A DNA stretch of 64,000 nucleotides, from assembly GCF_964199755.1 (NCBI RefSeq), contig NC_133901.1, positions 50,069,324 through 50,133,323 of the forward strand, written 5' to 3'. Shown piece after piece: positions 26,701 through 61,800 of this stretch (position 1 is the stretch's first letter; each line of letters begins with the position of its first letter). The notes below the pieces were generated by a model, which was given only the letters and a program-made list of their open reading frames with translations, had not been told where the DNA came from and did no database searches. Position numbers and translations under genes: made by a program. The DNA comes from Larus michahellis. Taxonomy: Eukaryota; Chordata; Aves; Charadriiformes; Laridae.

Positions 26701-28711
26701 GGGAACAGAAATTATTTTTTTAAATCTTGATTCATCTGCTGCCTTGCACTGTGACCTTCAGTAAGATTTGCTATGTCGCCGTTTCTCCAGTCGAAAATTA
26801 TTTCTGTAATATACTTTGCATTTACAGTCTACAGCTATTCTGAAGACCTCATCGGGGCTAAGGTTTCATCGTGCGCTACACAGGCCAGTCCCTGCTCTGC
26901 TGCGCTTATGGCATAGAAGTTATTTGAGATAATACTTAACGTTCATTATAAGGCTTGTGTATAGAGCGCTCTGACTCTTTTCCATCTGCTGTCACAGAGT
27001 TAGCAATATTACATCTCTTCATATAAAATCTGCTTGAGTTTTTTTGTCTACTTCAAGCTGCACCAGGAGTTTGGAAAACAGCCTGGTGGGAGTCTTTACA
27101 GTGGGACTTTTGGCCTCATCTGTGAATTGATATTTTCCCTGACTCACAAGGATTTTTTTCTGTTTAGTAATACACATTACAAAATAAGCATCTGTCTCAC
27201 AAGTAATTTCTTTTCTGGTGGAGCAAAATAAGCATTTGTCTTAAAAGTAGTTTCTTCTCTGGTGGAGCTAGTTGTTAAAACCCTGACTTTACTGTATAAA
27301 AACCTTATGTCTGTCTGAAACTTGTGGAGAAACTAGTTTTCTAATAATCTTTGTTTTATCAGAATGATAGTAACAAAAATGCTCAAAAATGTGAGGAATG
27401 GAGAAAGAATGAAGAACTGTTCTGGTAGTACTTTTGTTATTGTTGCTCTTGTGCCTCCTGGTGTTGTAGGCTGTGCCAGTTGAGCAGGTGGTTAGAGGGA
27501 TTGTACATGGTGGAGCACGTCTGCAGGAGTGTGGGTGTGTGAAGACGAAAGGTTTTGAGAGAAAAAAAGTTTTTTAAACTTTTACAGGGAGCTCATTTTG
27601 AGCATCGCTGACTTGGTGAGCAACATCTGGCATTCATTCTTGCACTGTGCTGGGAGGGGCAGCTGGTGCTCCCCAAAAATGTGCCTGTATCCCAAGTAAT
27701 GCACACCTGGGTGTTGTTACTCTGGTAAGGGAGGGAAAACTACACAGTGATTTTATTTTATTTTTAAACCAAAGAACAATTTAGTTACTTTCCATGGTGT
27801 TTATGTTTTAGATGGCTTGGTGTTTGTTGGCTTTGTTGAGCATTTTATCCTGGAAAAATAACAACATATGGTGAAATAGTGTGCTGTCATAAACACAAAG
27901 CGGGAGGTGAGAGAGCTTCGTAGCAAGAAACTTTCACGTATTTGAGACCAACCCAAATTTACATCGTGCTGTTGGTGATTTAAAACTGGCTTCATGCTCC
28001 CCAGTGGCGTATGAGGGAAGGTGAGGAAGATTTCAGGACATGTTTCCTCTCCAACTGCCACTGAATCAATTGGCAGCAGTTAGGTGTGCAGTGAGTGGGC
28101 AGCCTGTGCCCCCTGGCTCCGTGACACCTGAGGGATGATGCCTCTCCAGAATTGTGTTTTGAGAGCCTTGGAAGAACACGAGTTCCCAGGACAAGAGGGA
28201 CAGCCTTGTAAAGAGAGGAAACCATGGAAAATCAGGAGCTGCAGGGCAGGAGAGCTGGTGGGAATTCGAGCTGTCTTGCTAGGTTCGGGACAGCCGTATC
28301 CTGAGGGCCTAGGAAGTCACTGGCAAGGACTTCGGACACATCATTGTTAGTGTGAGAACAAGTCAAGACGGAGAATGTGAGGGCTATCTCCTCCTCTTGT
28401 TAATTTTGAAATATAGGCTAGAGGGGGAAGGCCAGGTGCACTGGCTCTATTTGCTGCAGTGTGGGAGAATCTCACCCAAGGTGAATGCTGATTCCCTGTG
28501 CACTGTCAGAACCTTTCTTCCAAAGGCCATTGCAATTGTTCTGCCAAGCTCCCGCACAAATGCTGTGCGTCACTTCCCAGGGAACAGGTCTGCCTGCTGA
28601 CAGGCGAGTGATGCTGCCCACCTAGCACCTGCTGATCCTGCCATTTCATCTCAAACCCGTTAAATACCATGAATCCATACTGAGAATTGACTTTTTCTTT
28701 TTAAATTGCAG
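11721..28711. other. Long non-coding stretch, probably NDST2 5' intron
   Basis: Seventeen kilobases have no exon I can support. The stretch contains an A14 tract at 26449-26462 and a clean 44-nt tandem duplication at 27181-27268. If transcription starts at the CpG-rich block near 11.5 kb, this is one large intron in the 5' UTR. Donor-like sites such as AAGG|GTAAGT near 23286 could mark further non-coding exons, but I cannot separate them from chance. Confidence 0.45.
27181..27268. repeat. 44-nt tandem duplication
   Basis: Two adjacent 44-nt copies, 27181-27224 and 27225-27268, start with AAAATAAGCAT and end with CTGGTGGAGC. They differ at five positions and have no indels. This is a recent, simple head-to-tail duplication in presumed intronic sequence. 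Confidence 0.9.
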
Positions 28712-29117
28712 GATGCAAAGAGAAGGTGCCATCATGTGAATGCGAAACAGCTAAATGAGAAACAGGACACCTGTGAAGGCTGAGCTGAAACTGCTTGTGC
28801 ACAGGATGACAGACTGATTTGCTGTTGGAGACGTGATTCAGGAAACCCCCCTCCTCCAAAAGACTTTCCTGAGTGAAAGGAGAGGAACAGGAGGAAGCAC
28901 ACAAAAGAGCAATGGGAATTGAGGGCCATGGTTACTTGAGATAAATGGCAGATCCCTGGGAGTCTAGCATTGTAGCTGTTTGCTTTAGCTTTGTCTCTCT
29001 CTGCAGCTGCTCTTTCTTTTTTGCGAGCTGCTGCTGGGTACTGCCACGGCAGCACAGGAGATTTCAAGAGCAACGTGGGTGCAGAGAGTGAGGAGGGGGT
29101 GGGCAGCCCGCCTCACC
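28712..29117 (+). other. NDST2: NDST2 5' leader with two alternative acceptors
   Basis: The exon carrying the start codon can begin at either of two acceptors. One is TTAAATTGCAG (exon from 28712), after CTTTTTCTTT. The other is CTCTCTCTGCAG (exon from 29007). From 28712 the leader would be 406 nt with many upstream AUGs (28713, 28734, 28740, 28755, 28806 and more), several opening short ORFs such as an 8-codon one at 28713-28739. From 29007 the leader is 111 nt and contains no AUG at all. NDST transcripts in mammals are known for long, structured leaders that limit translation, so acceptor choice could set protein output. The choice between the two is an inference. Confidence 0.5.
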
Positions 29118-53003
<23,886 letters not shown>

Positions 53004-53439
53004 GAGGGACTCCCTTGCCCCCAGTGCCATTGGGATGTGTGGTGCTCCAACGCGTGCTGTGATGCCATCTCTTGTCAAGCCAAAACAACTGGACAAATGA
53101 GCAGGAGCAGAGAATGTGCATGTGGAGCCTTTCCCCACCGATAGGAAGGGCTGCTGCCTCTGACACTGCCCTGGGGCCTGGAGCGCAAGTCACATTCTTG
53201 AGTATTAATGGTGTGTTACACGTCGACTTTTACTTACGGGAAGGATTTGGAATGCCTGGCCTACTTTGAGCAGGGGAGAGAGCACAGTTAACACTTTATG
53301 TTTAAATTACTCTTCTCAGTATATGTAACAGGCCCTAGCTGGAGGGTTACTGTGTTACTCCTCTGCGTCCAGAAGTATAGACAGGCGGTGAGCTAGCGGT
53401 GAGCTATTGAGCCCACTGCTGAGGGTAGAGCAGCAGCTT

Positions 53440-53445
53440 AATAAA
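53440..53445 (+). terminator. NDST2: Proximal poly(A) signal of NDST2
   Basis: AATAAA lies 437 nt after the stop codon. Its use would give a short 3' UTR lacking the downstream Pumilio-like site. Confidence 0.5.
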
Positions 53446-54511
53446 AGGGGAATCTAGTCCAGTGAACCCCAGCTTTTATCCAGGAGTGTATTTGGCACCA
53501 GCAAGGTACAAGAAAGCCTTGTTCCTCCCCATGCAGAGTACACTGGCCATAATCATTACTTACAGTGCCACTGTGTGTGGCTGTTGGGGACTGCACCTTG
53601 GAGACAGATGTAATAGACATGATTGTCTCTCCTTATCTGCAGCATTGTTGGTGTGAGACAACGTCCACTGACTTCGGCCAATGGGCAGTGGGAGATGAGG
53701 CAAAGCTACAACTACTGCCACACAGAATTGATTTGTTATCTTAGGGAAAAGGTTGCCATACGTGGCAACAAGGCAAGTATTTCTCTGCAGGGACTTCAGA
53801 GACTTCAAAAGATAACCAAGGAGCAGTATGTCCCCTTAGAGCACTTTGGAGGCATGTGTTAGTGCAGCACAGCAGCAGCTGGGGGAAGCAAAGCTCAGGT
53901 ATTGTAATATCAGGCTGATACTCAGTTCCCCATCTCTGATCAGCTTACAAAAAAAAAAAAAAGTTTTCTCTTCCCAACAGCTCTAGGGCCCCTACCACAT
54001 ATGCTGATAGCTGGCACCTGTTTTAATCCCCTTGCAGTCCAACAATCCAAGGAGAAAAGCAAAACAACAGTTAAAAGTAAGTATTGTTCAGATACAAAGG
54101 GAAGGCTTAGAGTTAGAAGTGGTTTCCTATGTCAAAAAGGGGCGGTTCGGTTTACTTCTGCACACAGGCAAGTACTCAGGTGCTTTGCCTCCTCCTGCAG
54201 TTGCTGGATAATTACTCTCAGAAGAAATCCTCCATCACGGTTGTACGTGTTTTCTGTCACTGAGCCATGGGCTTCTGGAGTTGTGTGGGCCATCATTGCT
54301 CCCTCCCAGGCAAAGATGGTCCTTGGAGATTGCCGCAGTTCCAGAGAACAGCAGGGCAGGATCCATATGAACACAGAGTATGGAAACTTCCACAACTGTC
54401 ATGAGCTCCTTTTCTCCTATCCAGAGAGAAGTTGCTTCAACCAAGCTTTTCCATTGAGCCTTAGGTATTGTGTATTTCTGAATGAATGGTGCGTTTACCG
54501 TTGTATGTAAA

Positions 54512-54519
54512 TGTATATA
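54512..54519 (+). promoter_or_regulatory. Possible Pumilio response element
   Basis: TGTATATA matches UGUANAUA exactly and sits in an AU-rich part of the distal NDST2 3' UTR. Matches of this length also occur by chance. Confidence 0.25.
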
Positions 54520-54717
54520 GTATGCAATATAGTATTTTATTTCATGTGCCCTTGGAAAGGGTTATTTTGTGCAGCCAAAAAAAGGACAGAAAGACTAGAA
54601 ACCCCTCTCTCGCTCCTGTTAGAGAGAAGAGCCCGACTTCCTGCACTGGATTCATGTATAGCATCATTCACATTGAATGATAAATTCTTGGCTCTCGAAG
54701 CTGAGCACAAGTGTCTG

Positions 54718-54755
54718 AATAAAGGCTAGAAGTAGTAGTAAGTGGATTCAATAAA
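54718..54755 (+). terminator. NDST2: Distal poly(A) signals of NDST2
   Basis: Two AATAAA hexamers at 54718-54723 and 54750-54755 are followed by T-rich sequence (TTATTTTTCTTCTTTGTG, then TGATGA), as expected downstream of a cleavage site. This pair most likely marks the main 3' end of NDST2. Confidence 0.7.
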
Positions 54756-54775
54756 TGTACTACTTATTTTTCTTC

Positions 54776-55831
54776 TTTGTGATGATTTGGAGTGATGTCA
54801 CAGACCCTAAGCTGGTAGAAGTGTAAGAAAAACTGAAAAACCTACTCCAGGCCTTACAGCTGATATTTGGGAGGGCAACCGAGGCGTTTTAAGTTATATT
54901 TATAACAACACAGAAATGGTGTCCTAAAGCTTCTTTTTCTGCAAGTGCAGCTCCAGGTTTGCAGAGGCTGGCATGGCACACAACCTAGAGACTCGTTCTT
55001 ACTGGTTTGCACTAGTGATGACTTTTGGCCATCGCTGGCTCCCTGCTGCGCGCTGCACCAGAGCTTTGCTGTGCACCTCCTGTCCGGGTGTGCCCCAGCA
55101 CAGGGCCTGGGGCAGCAGCACATGCACCGACCTACAGGAACGAGCAACCTTTCATTGAACTGGAAGCAAAGTATCATTTAAATAGTCACAGTTGTGACAG
55201 CATTATAAAACGGCCTTACAACTCGCATGTCACCAAGCATTTCACCAATTAACAGAACAGCGGCAGAGCAGCTATTTTTACATGCTGCCACGGGAGGAGG
55301 ATCCCAGGACCAACCCTACTGATGCTCCATTAGACACAGTTTCCTGTGTTTAAGCCTTTACAAGTTGTCACACAGTTACTTCATGCTTTACCTCCGACTA
55401 TGGTACATCTTTGAGGAGATGGATTTAAACATTAAAAAATAACCAAGGTACCGGGAATAAATGGTGGGAGGGGCTCACTAAATGTCGGGGTTGGTTGACC
55501 AGCAGTATTCTTTCACTCAAGGCAGCAAAGGGCAGCAGCGGTGTGTTCTCATTATATGTTCTTTCCCTCTCCCCGATTGCTTCAGTTCTATGCTATGCTA
55601 ATTCTTACTGCTTATGCTAATGGCAAACAAGTCACCCGTTGTGGTCAGATCCAAATGTGGGCTGTCCTTACCCGATCTACTGATGAAGAGTCATTTTCAA
55701 ATCTCGTACTTCCCTCTGACAGCACAGTGCTGCAGAAGCTCTGTGATACCAAAAAGCCAACAAAAACATCTTTTCTGGTGAGCTACACTGGTTACTATGT
55801 ACTGACCCATTACACACACCCTCAAACTTCA
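54776..55831. other. Gap between convergent transcription units
   Basis: About 1 kb has no supported exon. The open frame 55541-55837 on the + strand has no recognised homology. This is probably the space between the NDST2 3' end and the furthest minus-strand poly(A) site. Confidence 0.5.
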
Positions 55832-55837
55832 TTTTAA
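55827..55837 (-). terminator. Possible distal minus-strand poly(A) signal
   Basis: Read on the minus strand, ATTAAA lies here, followed within 10-25 nt by a G/T-rich stretch (GAGGGTGTGTGTAATGG). This is the usual arrangement of a cleavage site and would place the end of a minus-strand transcript about 1 kb from the NDST2 3' end. Confidence 0.3.
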
Positions 55838-58800
55838 TAGTGGAAATAAACCTCAACTTCCCACCTCACTGTTTAGTAACAGAACTTCATGGTAAGTAAG
55901 AACTTCTAAGACAAGGAAAACAGTGAGCATAAAACACTACATGAAATTTTGTTTCGTAATGTATTAAGAGTGCTTCTTTTAGTCTGATGCATAGGAAACC
56001 AATACATTTAAAAAAGTGTAATTTGACCCACATAACATAAAGGCACGTGACTGTAACAGGAACAGTAGACAGGTCACATCACTCCAGAACGGGAAGGGTG
56101 CACAAAAGGTGAGAATTGGCAAAACAAACAGTAAGAAACAACCTTTTTTTTTTTTTTTTTTTAAGAAAGCTATCAGAGCGTGTATATAAAAAAAAAAATA
56201 TACACACACATACACCCCAACCTCAGAAGACAAAGCTCAGCATACGAAGCTGGAACTTCTACTCACACACCCCCTCTGGAATTCAATCAGGAAGATACTT
56301 AAAGGCAGGCTTGCTACCTCTTTCTGCGAGGTACAGGAAATGCTGGTACAAGTCTCAACTATAGGGTAAAGACCTTTTAATGGAACTGGGAGAAGTTCTC
56401 TGTAGCTGGGGGCATGTATCAATCAACTCAACTCTACATAAAAATCTGATCACTGAAAACTGCAGTTTTCACTTGATGACAGCACTGCAAAGGCACATAT
56501 TCCTGGCATAAGCCTGCAGCTCCTGGAAGTCAGACTGACACATGAGAGTCTGGCTATATGAAGCTAACAAGCAACTCGAGCAAACTCATCCTCTTGTTTT
56601 TCAGCCCTCATGCTCACATGGTAAGAGAATCCTTTGATTCCTTGCTGGTCATTTTGCTGTATCAATAGCACATGGCAAGAAAAGCAATGACAAACTGGCC
56701 TGACCATGCCAAGTGAACCTGAAGCAGTTGTTCATCCCCCTTGCTGAGCAAGACACCACCACACTGGCATCTAACAAACATACACGCAAGTGTTTCTAGC
56801 AGGCTGCCTCAAACAGGAATAAAATCTCCCATCACACAGTAGGACACGGATTGAGCACTGGTACCTCCTCTCCAGTTATCAGGGCTTTACCTACAGTTTG
56901 TTTCTTTCTGCTTTTTCTTAAAGGCTTGGGGAGGGGGTTAAAAAAAAAAAAAAAAAGGAGTACACCAAGCCTTGTTAAGATTGGGAACTAACACTCACCT
57001 CTGAGTAACAGTTTGCAAGCTGTTTTTGCTACAAACAAGAGTACTCCTGACCCTCTTGTCTCCACTACTCATGAGAACTGTCTAGAAATAATCTATTAAT
57101 CAATGTATTTTTGGCTTTAAAGAATGGTTTTCTTCCAAGACATGATTCCTCCCCATTCTTATCTATATCATCTTGCCGACTCTCCGGTCTCTCCAAAATG
57201 CTTGTAAACCAGCCTGTCCACAATGGTGACACTGCCCCGGCACTCTGAAACCCAGCTCTCCTTTACGTCACTTATGGTAACAGAGAATCCCAAACCAGGC
57301 TGGCCTCCGGACCTCCAAAGTCAAATCGCTGGAAAAGGTGCATTTTGGGACTTCTTAGAACACCAACGTGTTGACACCAAGGCCCTGCACAACAGCTGCC
57401 CTTGAAGCCCCAAACTTCCTGACTGAGAAGTGCTCCCGGCTGACTTCAATAAGGCAAAGTAAAGTAAAGCACAACATGGCAAGAACCTGTGCAGCCCCCA
57501 GCCCCTGTTCATAGTGCAGACCACGTACATACACTAGATAATAGCCTTTTAATGCATTTCCAGCATTTTACCCTTACAGCTTGCATCCCCTTTATGACAC
57601 TGAAGTACTGGTGCAGTCCAGCCTGTGCAGCACCAAGGAGTTGTGAATGCTGGAACTGTGAACAGGCAACACCAACAAGAAAGAAAAAAAAGAAAAAAAA
57701 CAAAAAAAAAGTCCCTTGCTTACAGAGCAGTCACTGTCTTTATAGCAACAAGAACCACTCTACAGCAGTGAAGTTACCATCGGCCAGCACACACGGCTTG
57801 TATTTGGACCTTACCCCGAAAGAAAGCATTAACTAGTCGTAGGCTGAAATGGAACCCTTAGCACAGCACCGCCCCACGCTGCAGCACCAGCTTTCACAGG
57901 TTAATACCACTCTTGCACAGGTGCCTCCACCCCCCTGTCCCAAGTGCAAGTACCCTTCCAATATGAAATGGGCAGCAGAAATAAGTTCAAAAGTCACATT
58001 TGAATTCAGCTGGGGCACGGGGGAGGGAAGGGATAGTTAAAGGGGACATAGTTAAAAAGAAAAAGCCAACCTACAATTAAAGATCCTCCTTACCCTAATC
58101 ATGTCAACTGGCACTTAAATTCAGGCACAGAAAGAAAAAACACACAATATTCTAAATAAACTGTAGTTGAGAGCCAACCCCCGCATCAGCAGGGCTTAAA
58201 AGCAAAGGCGTACAACAGTCGTGCTCATCAACAACTGCTGAGGGGCCTCATGGCCCAACCTGCCCTTTCACTTTTATTTAGTTTTAAAAAAAAATGCCAT
58301 CAGTAACAGACCAAGCAAACTGCTCTGGTTTGGTACGCTCACTCCCTGGGTCCATCCTGGATAATTCATATTAATAACCCACCTTTGTCTTAATGTCTAG
58401 GTAAGAAAAAATACAATTTTCCCAACTCTTACAGAAACCAAATTCAAATTTTTGTCATGTTACAGCTGACTGACTGATAGCAGGAGTGATGGTGACCTTC
58501 ATGGTTATGGCCTTTGCTTACTCCATTTCCCTTGACTGGGTTTTGCAAGGCTGCTCAGTGCACTCTAGCACCGTGTAGCAGCAGCCAAGGTAGTTCTAAA
58601 TAAACTGGGAAAGTAAAAAAACTGTATTCTGCACCAAAATACAACAGTGCTGGGCTTGATAAAAAAAAAAAACAAACCCACACAAAGTATTTAAAAACAA
58701 TTTAGGTTCAACAGCTCCCCAAGAGGATATTTCTCAATGGGTTCTCAGAGAAGGAAAAATAAATATCCCAAATAAATATTAACGACAGCAAACAAAACTA

Positions 58801-61800
58801 GACAGAAACACACTTTTCAGCTAACTCCAGCCGTACCTGTTGCCAGGCAAGGTTCTCCATCAGATGACAACTCCAGCTCAGCTTGTTCATGGGCTGTAAA
58901 GACACTGAAGCCCAAATGCAAGTAGTGTTCTGCTAACTCATGTTCCTGGAAAGTGCTTCCAAAGGAAAACTTTCACAGGCAGGAAAGATGGTTGTAGGTG
59001 AACGTGCAGAGAGGGAGGGAGAGCCGGCCCTCTTGGAGGCCAGCATACCTGATCTACACAGAAAAAGGGCACCTGCAGCACAAGATGCGTTCCAAGGAAT
59101 GAAGCTTGCAATGACTCAAACCTTTATTTTATCCATTCCGCAAGAACAAAAGTTACACCATTGCTACCAACAAGCCAAATACTCAAAAGTCCAGCTGCAA
59201 GCTTGGCATCTTGTCTTCTACCAAATACACTAAACCCAAGATTTTACCCCTACAGTCTCAGAACTATGCAGAGATCAATAGGTTAAGTTCTAGAAATGCT
59301 GCTGTCTCAGACAGATAGAGGGCAAGAGTGCAGAGATGAAGGGTAAAGACACTACATGGCCACTCAATAATGTCCTCGGGGAAGCGAGGGGGCACTTACG
59401 CTTACCCAGCTAACCCACAGTATTCCAGTACTTCACCTTTATCATCTCACACCCTCTCCTTTCCATTTTCGGATGTATGGCCCCCACTATGGGTGTGTAT
59501 ATAGCTCTCTCTCAAATGAGACACAGAGGGAATGTCCATCTTTAAGAAGATGCTTCCAAGTATCCACAGCAGCACCATCTGCTATCATCTGCATGTACTG
59601 ATCCTCAGACAGAGCATCAAAACGCACATCTGCCACGCCAGACTGTTCAGCTAAAGTACCCACGATACTTCAAATGCAGACAGTGGGTTAATCCAGAGTG
59701 CAAGGCTGCCCTTAGCACACTGCCCTCACCAGGACTATTAAACAGTTCAATCTTCAGCACTAGCAGGACAGTGCAAACCAGCCTACAGGTATCTTGCAGC
59801 AACGTCATCAGCCACTTCTCAGTTGGTTTCATCTGCACCTGCACAAATCTGACTTCTCCAACTCCCTGATGGAGCTGTTATTTCCAGAGACACCAACACC
59901 TAAAGGGGAAACTCTTAATTCCTATGGTCACAAGGGCAAATAAATCTGGCAAGTGGAAGCAAGTCACTGAACAGAGGACACAGGAAGAAGTATAGTCTAA
60001 AAACTTCATTCATCTTACCTTTAAGGAACGGACAGTGCGTTAGACGTCACCAAACGTGGCAATAACCCACTGCAAGGTCTCACATCACAGAATTTCATCT
60101 CTCTTCATGCAAGTGGAGGCCGGGCCCTATCCAGGCACAAATCTGTTCTCACTAAGCCTTCCCGTCCTTGGTCAGATATATTTCCATGAGATATGGCTCA
60201 GGAGCAGATGCTGAGATCCAGGACTGAAGGGGTGTTCTGTCAGACCTGGACAAATGACTATGCAGCACCTCCCCACAGCTCCCATCTCTCTCTGCTCACT
60301 CTGTGGAATTTTTTTCAGAGAAAGACTGGAAACTTCTGAAACTACTGATCTGTGCCTCATGCCACTGAGCTGCTTGTTGAGTCAATGTCTGCCTGAGGTG
60401 AGATTCCCCGGCTCTTCTGCTGTTTGGGCTCCGCAGCTGCTGGAAGACAAATCTGACAGGGTCTGTCACATGGAATCGCAATCTGTATGAGGACTAGAGT
60501 GGGTAAAATAACCAGAGAATGTTTTGAGCACAGTGAAATATAATGGGCATTGTGATTTCTTTTCTTTTATGGTCTTTACGGGGACTACACAGAATGCAAG
60601 CAAGTACACGTCCAGATAAAGTCTGTTCTAATCTCACGGTAAGCAGCTCCACTGTATTTCCTTAAACCAAAGATACTGGTGACAGTGCTCTCATGCTCCT
60701 GGTGTTTTTTAATTATAATAGTCTGAAAACCTGCCTGCTCAGGGTCTAAGTGTAGTCTTCTAATAGATATTGCAGATAAGGCTCTGACATTTCATTTCCC
60801 TATTCAGTCCAAAGCCTCAATGCAGTAACAGTCACTTCTGCTCCTGATATTTAACACATTCAGCTCTTTTGTCTATTTCCCTTCTGCATCTTTCCTTCTA
60901 AAAGACGCTCCCTTCTCTTCCCCTAATTTTCCCCTCTAAGCAGTAGAAAGGAAAAGATCAGACTTTATTAGAAAACTCATTTTCTCCAAACTCCTTTCCC
61001 AGTTCTGAACACGCAAGAACCAGAAACCCAGACTTCCCAGAGATCAGACCATGCTCTCCAGTCAAATCCAGTTTTGCCCAGTAGCAGGCAGCTCATAATC
61101 TTACACATTCTTACAAACATCAGCATTTATAACTAGCATGTAACTAGACACCTCATGGAGGAACACAAGGGCCTGTAAGGAGATATTTAAATAGTTACAG
61201 TTGCACAACCAGAAGTAGAGGAACCTCAACCACATTCTCTGGCCTGCACAGTACACAACGTCAAACCAAAGGAGCCTCTTCATCTGTTTTGCCCTACGCC
61301 TATGAGGTTGTTTCTTTTTTAAGAGTATCATTGAAAATAACAATCAGGCACACATTTCTAGCTTGCAGAAATTAAAAGCTCCCCATTGTCGTTGGCTAAA
61401 CCCAAGTAAGATGCAAAATACACTACTGAGAAATTGGATTCTTAACATCGATCAATCATCTGACTTCCAGTTTTAAAAGCACTGAAATTTATGTGCTTGT
61501 ACACTTACAAATGGCAATAGCCTTTTAAATTTCCTTGGAGTAAAAATAAAATCTTTCTAAAATTAATTTTCTGCAATGGTGTCCCTGTTGAGTATCTCGC
61601 ATAGTCCAGCGAACATCTCTCTAAGCGCATGGGAGCAGACCACTAGCCTTCTTTAACAATTACATCAAGGGTGAGCAGCTACTGTTTTGCACAATACCTT
61701 GGGAATACACAGCTCTGCATTACCACACGATATCACTGATGTCAAGACCAGAAAAGGAACCTGGTGGCTGGCAGAAGTGTAGGCAGAACATGACAGGCTC

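Larger units (their letters stand above)
53004..54775 (+). other. NDST2: NDST2 3' UTR
   Basis: This non-coding tail of the last exon runs to about 20 nt after the last of three AATAAA signals. It contains an 11-nt direct duplication (GCGGTGAGCTA twice, 53385-53406), an A14 run at 53949-53962, and TGTATATA at 54512-54519, which fits the Pumilio consensus UGUANAUA. The end point is estimated from the signal position. Confidence 0.75.

Noticed and set aside
1..28000. CAMK2G exons expected from human gene order
   Set aside because: I looked for the conserved C-terminal association domain and saw no match. The gene may lie left of the window.
29079..29117. Upstream extension of the NDST2 frame
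   Set aside because: The codon at 29079 is GTG, not ATG. The NDST2 family starts with the M(L/I)QLWKVVR block, so 29118 is the start.
56140..57710. Long homopolymer runs (T19 at 56144, A17 at 56940, A-rich about 57668-57708) as tails of processed pseudogenes
   Set aside because: No parent gene similarity or flanking duplication is seen beside any of them.
60318..60397. Plus-strand exon-like segment (strong TTTTTTTCAG acceptor, GAG|GTGAGA donor, one open frame)
   Set aside because: It lies in a region with minus-strand signals, has no partner exon on the + strand and no recognisable protein. Most likely chance, though the splice sites are good.
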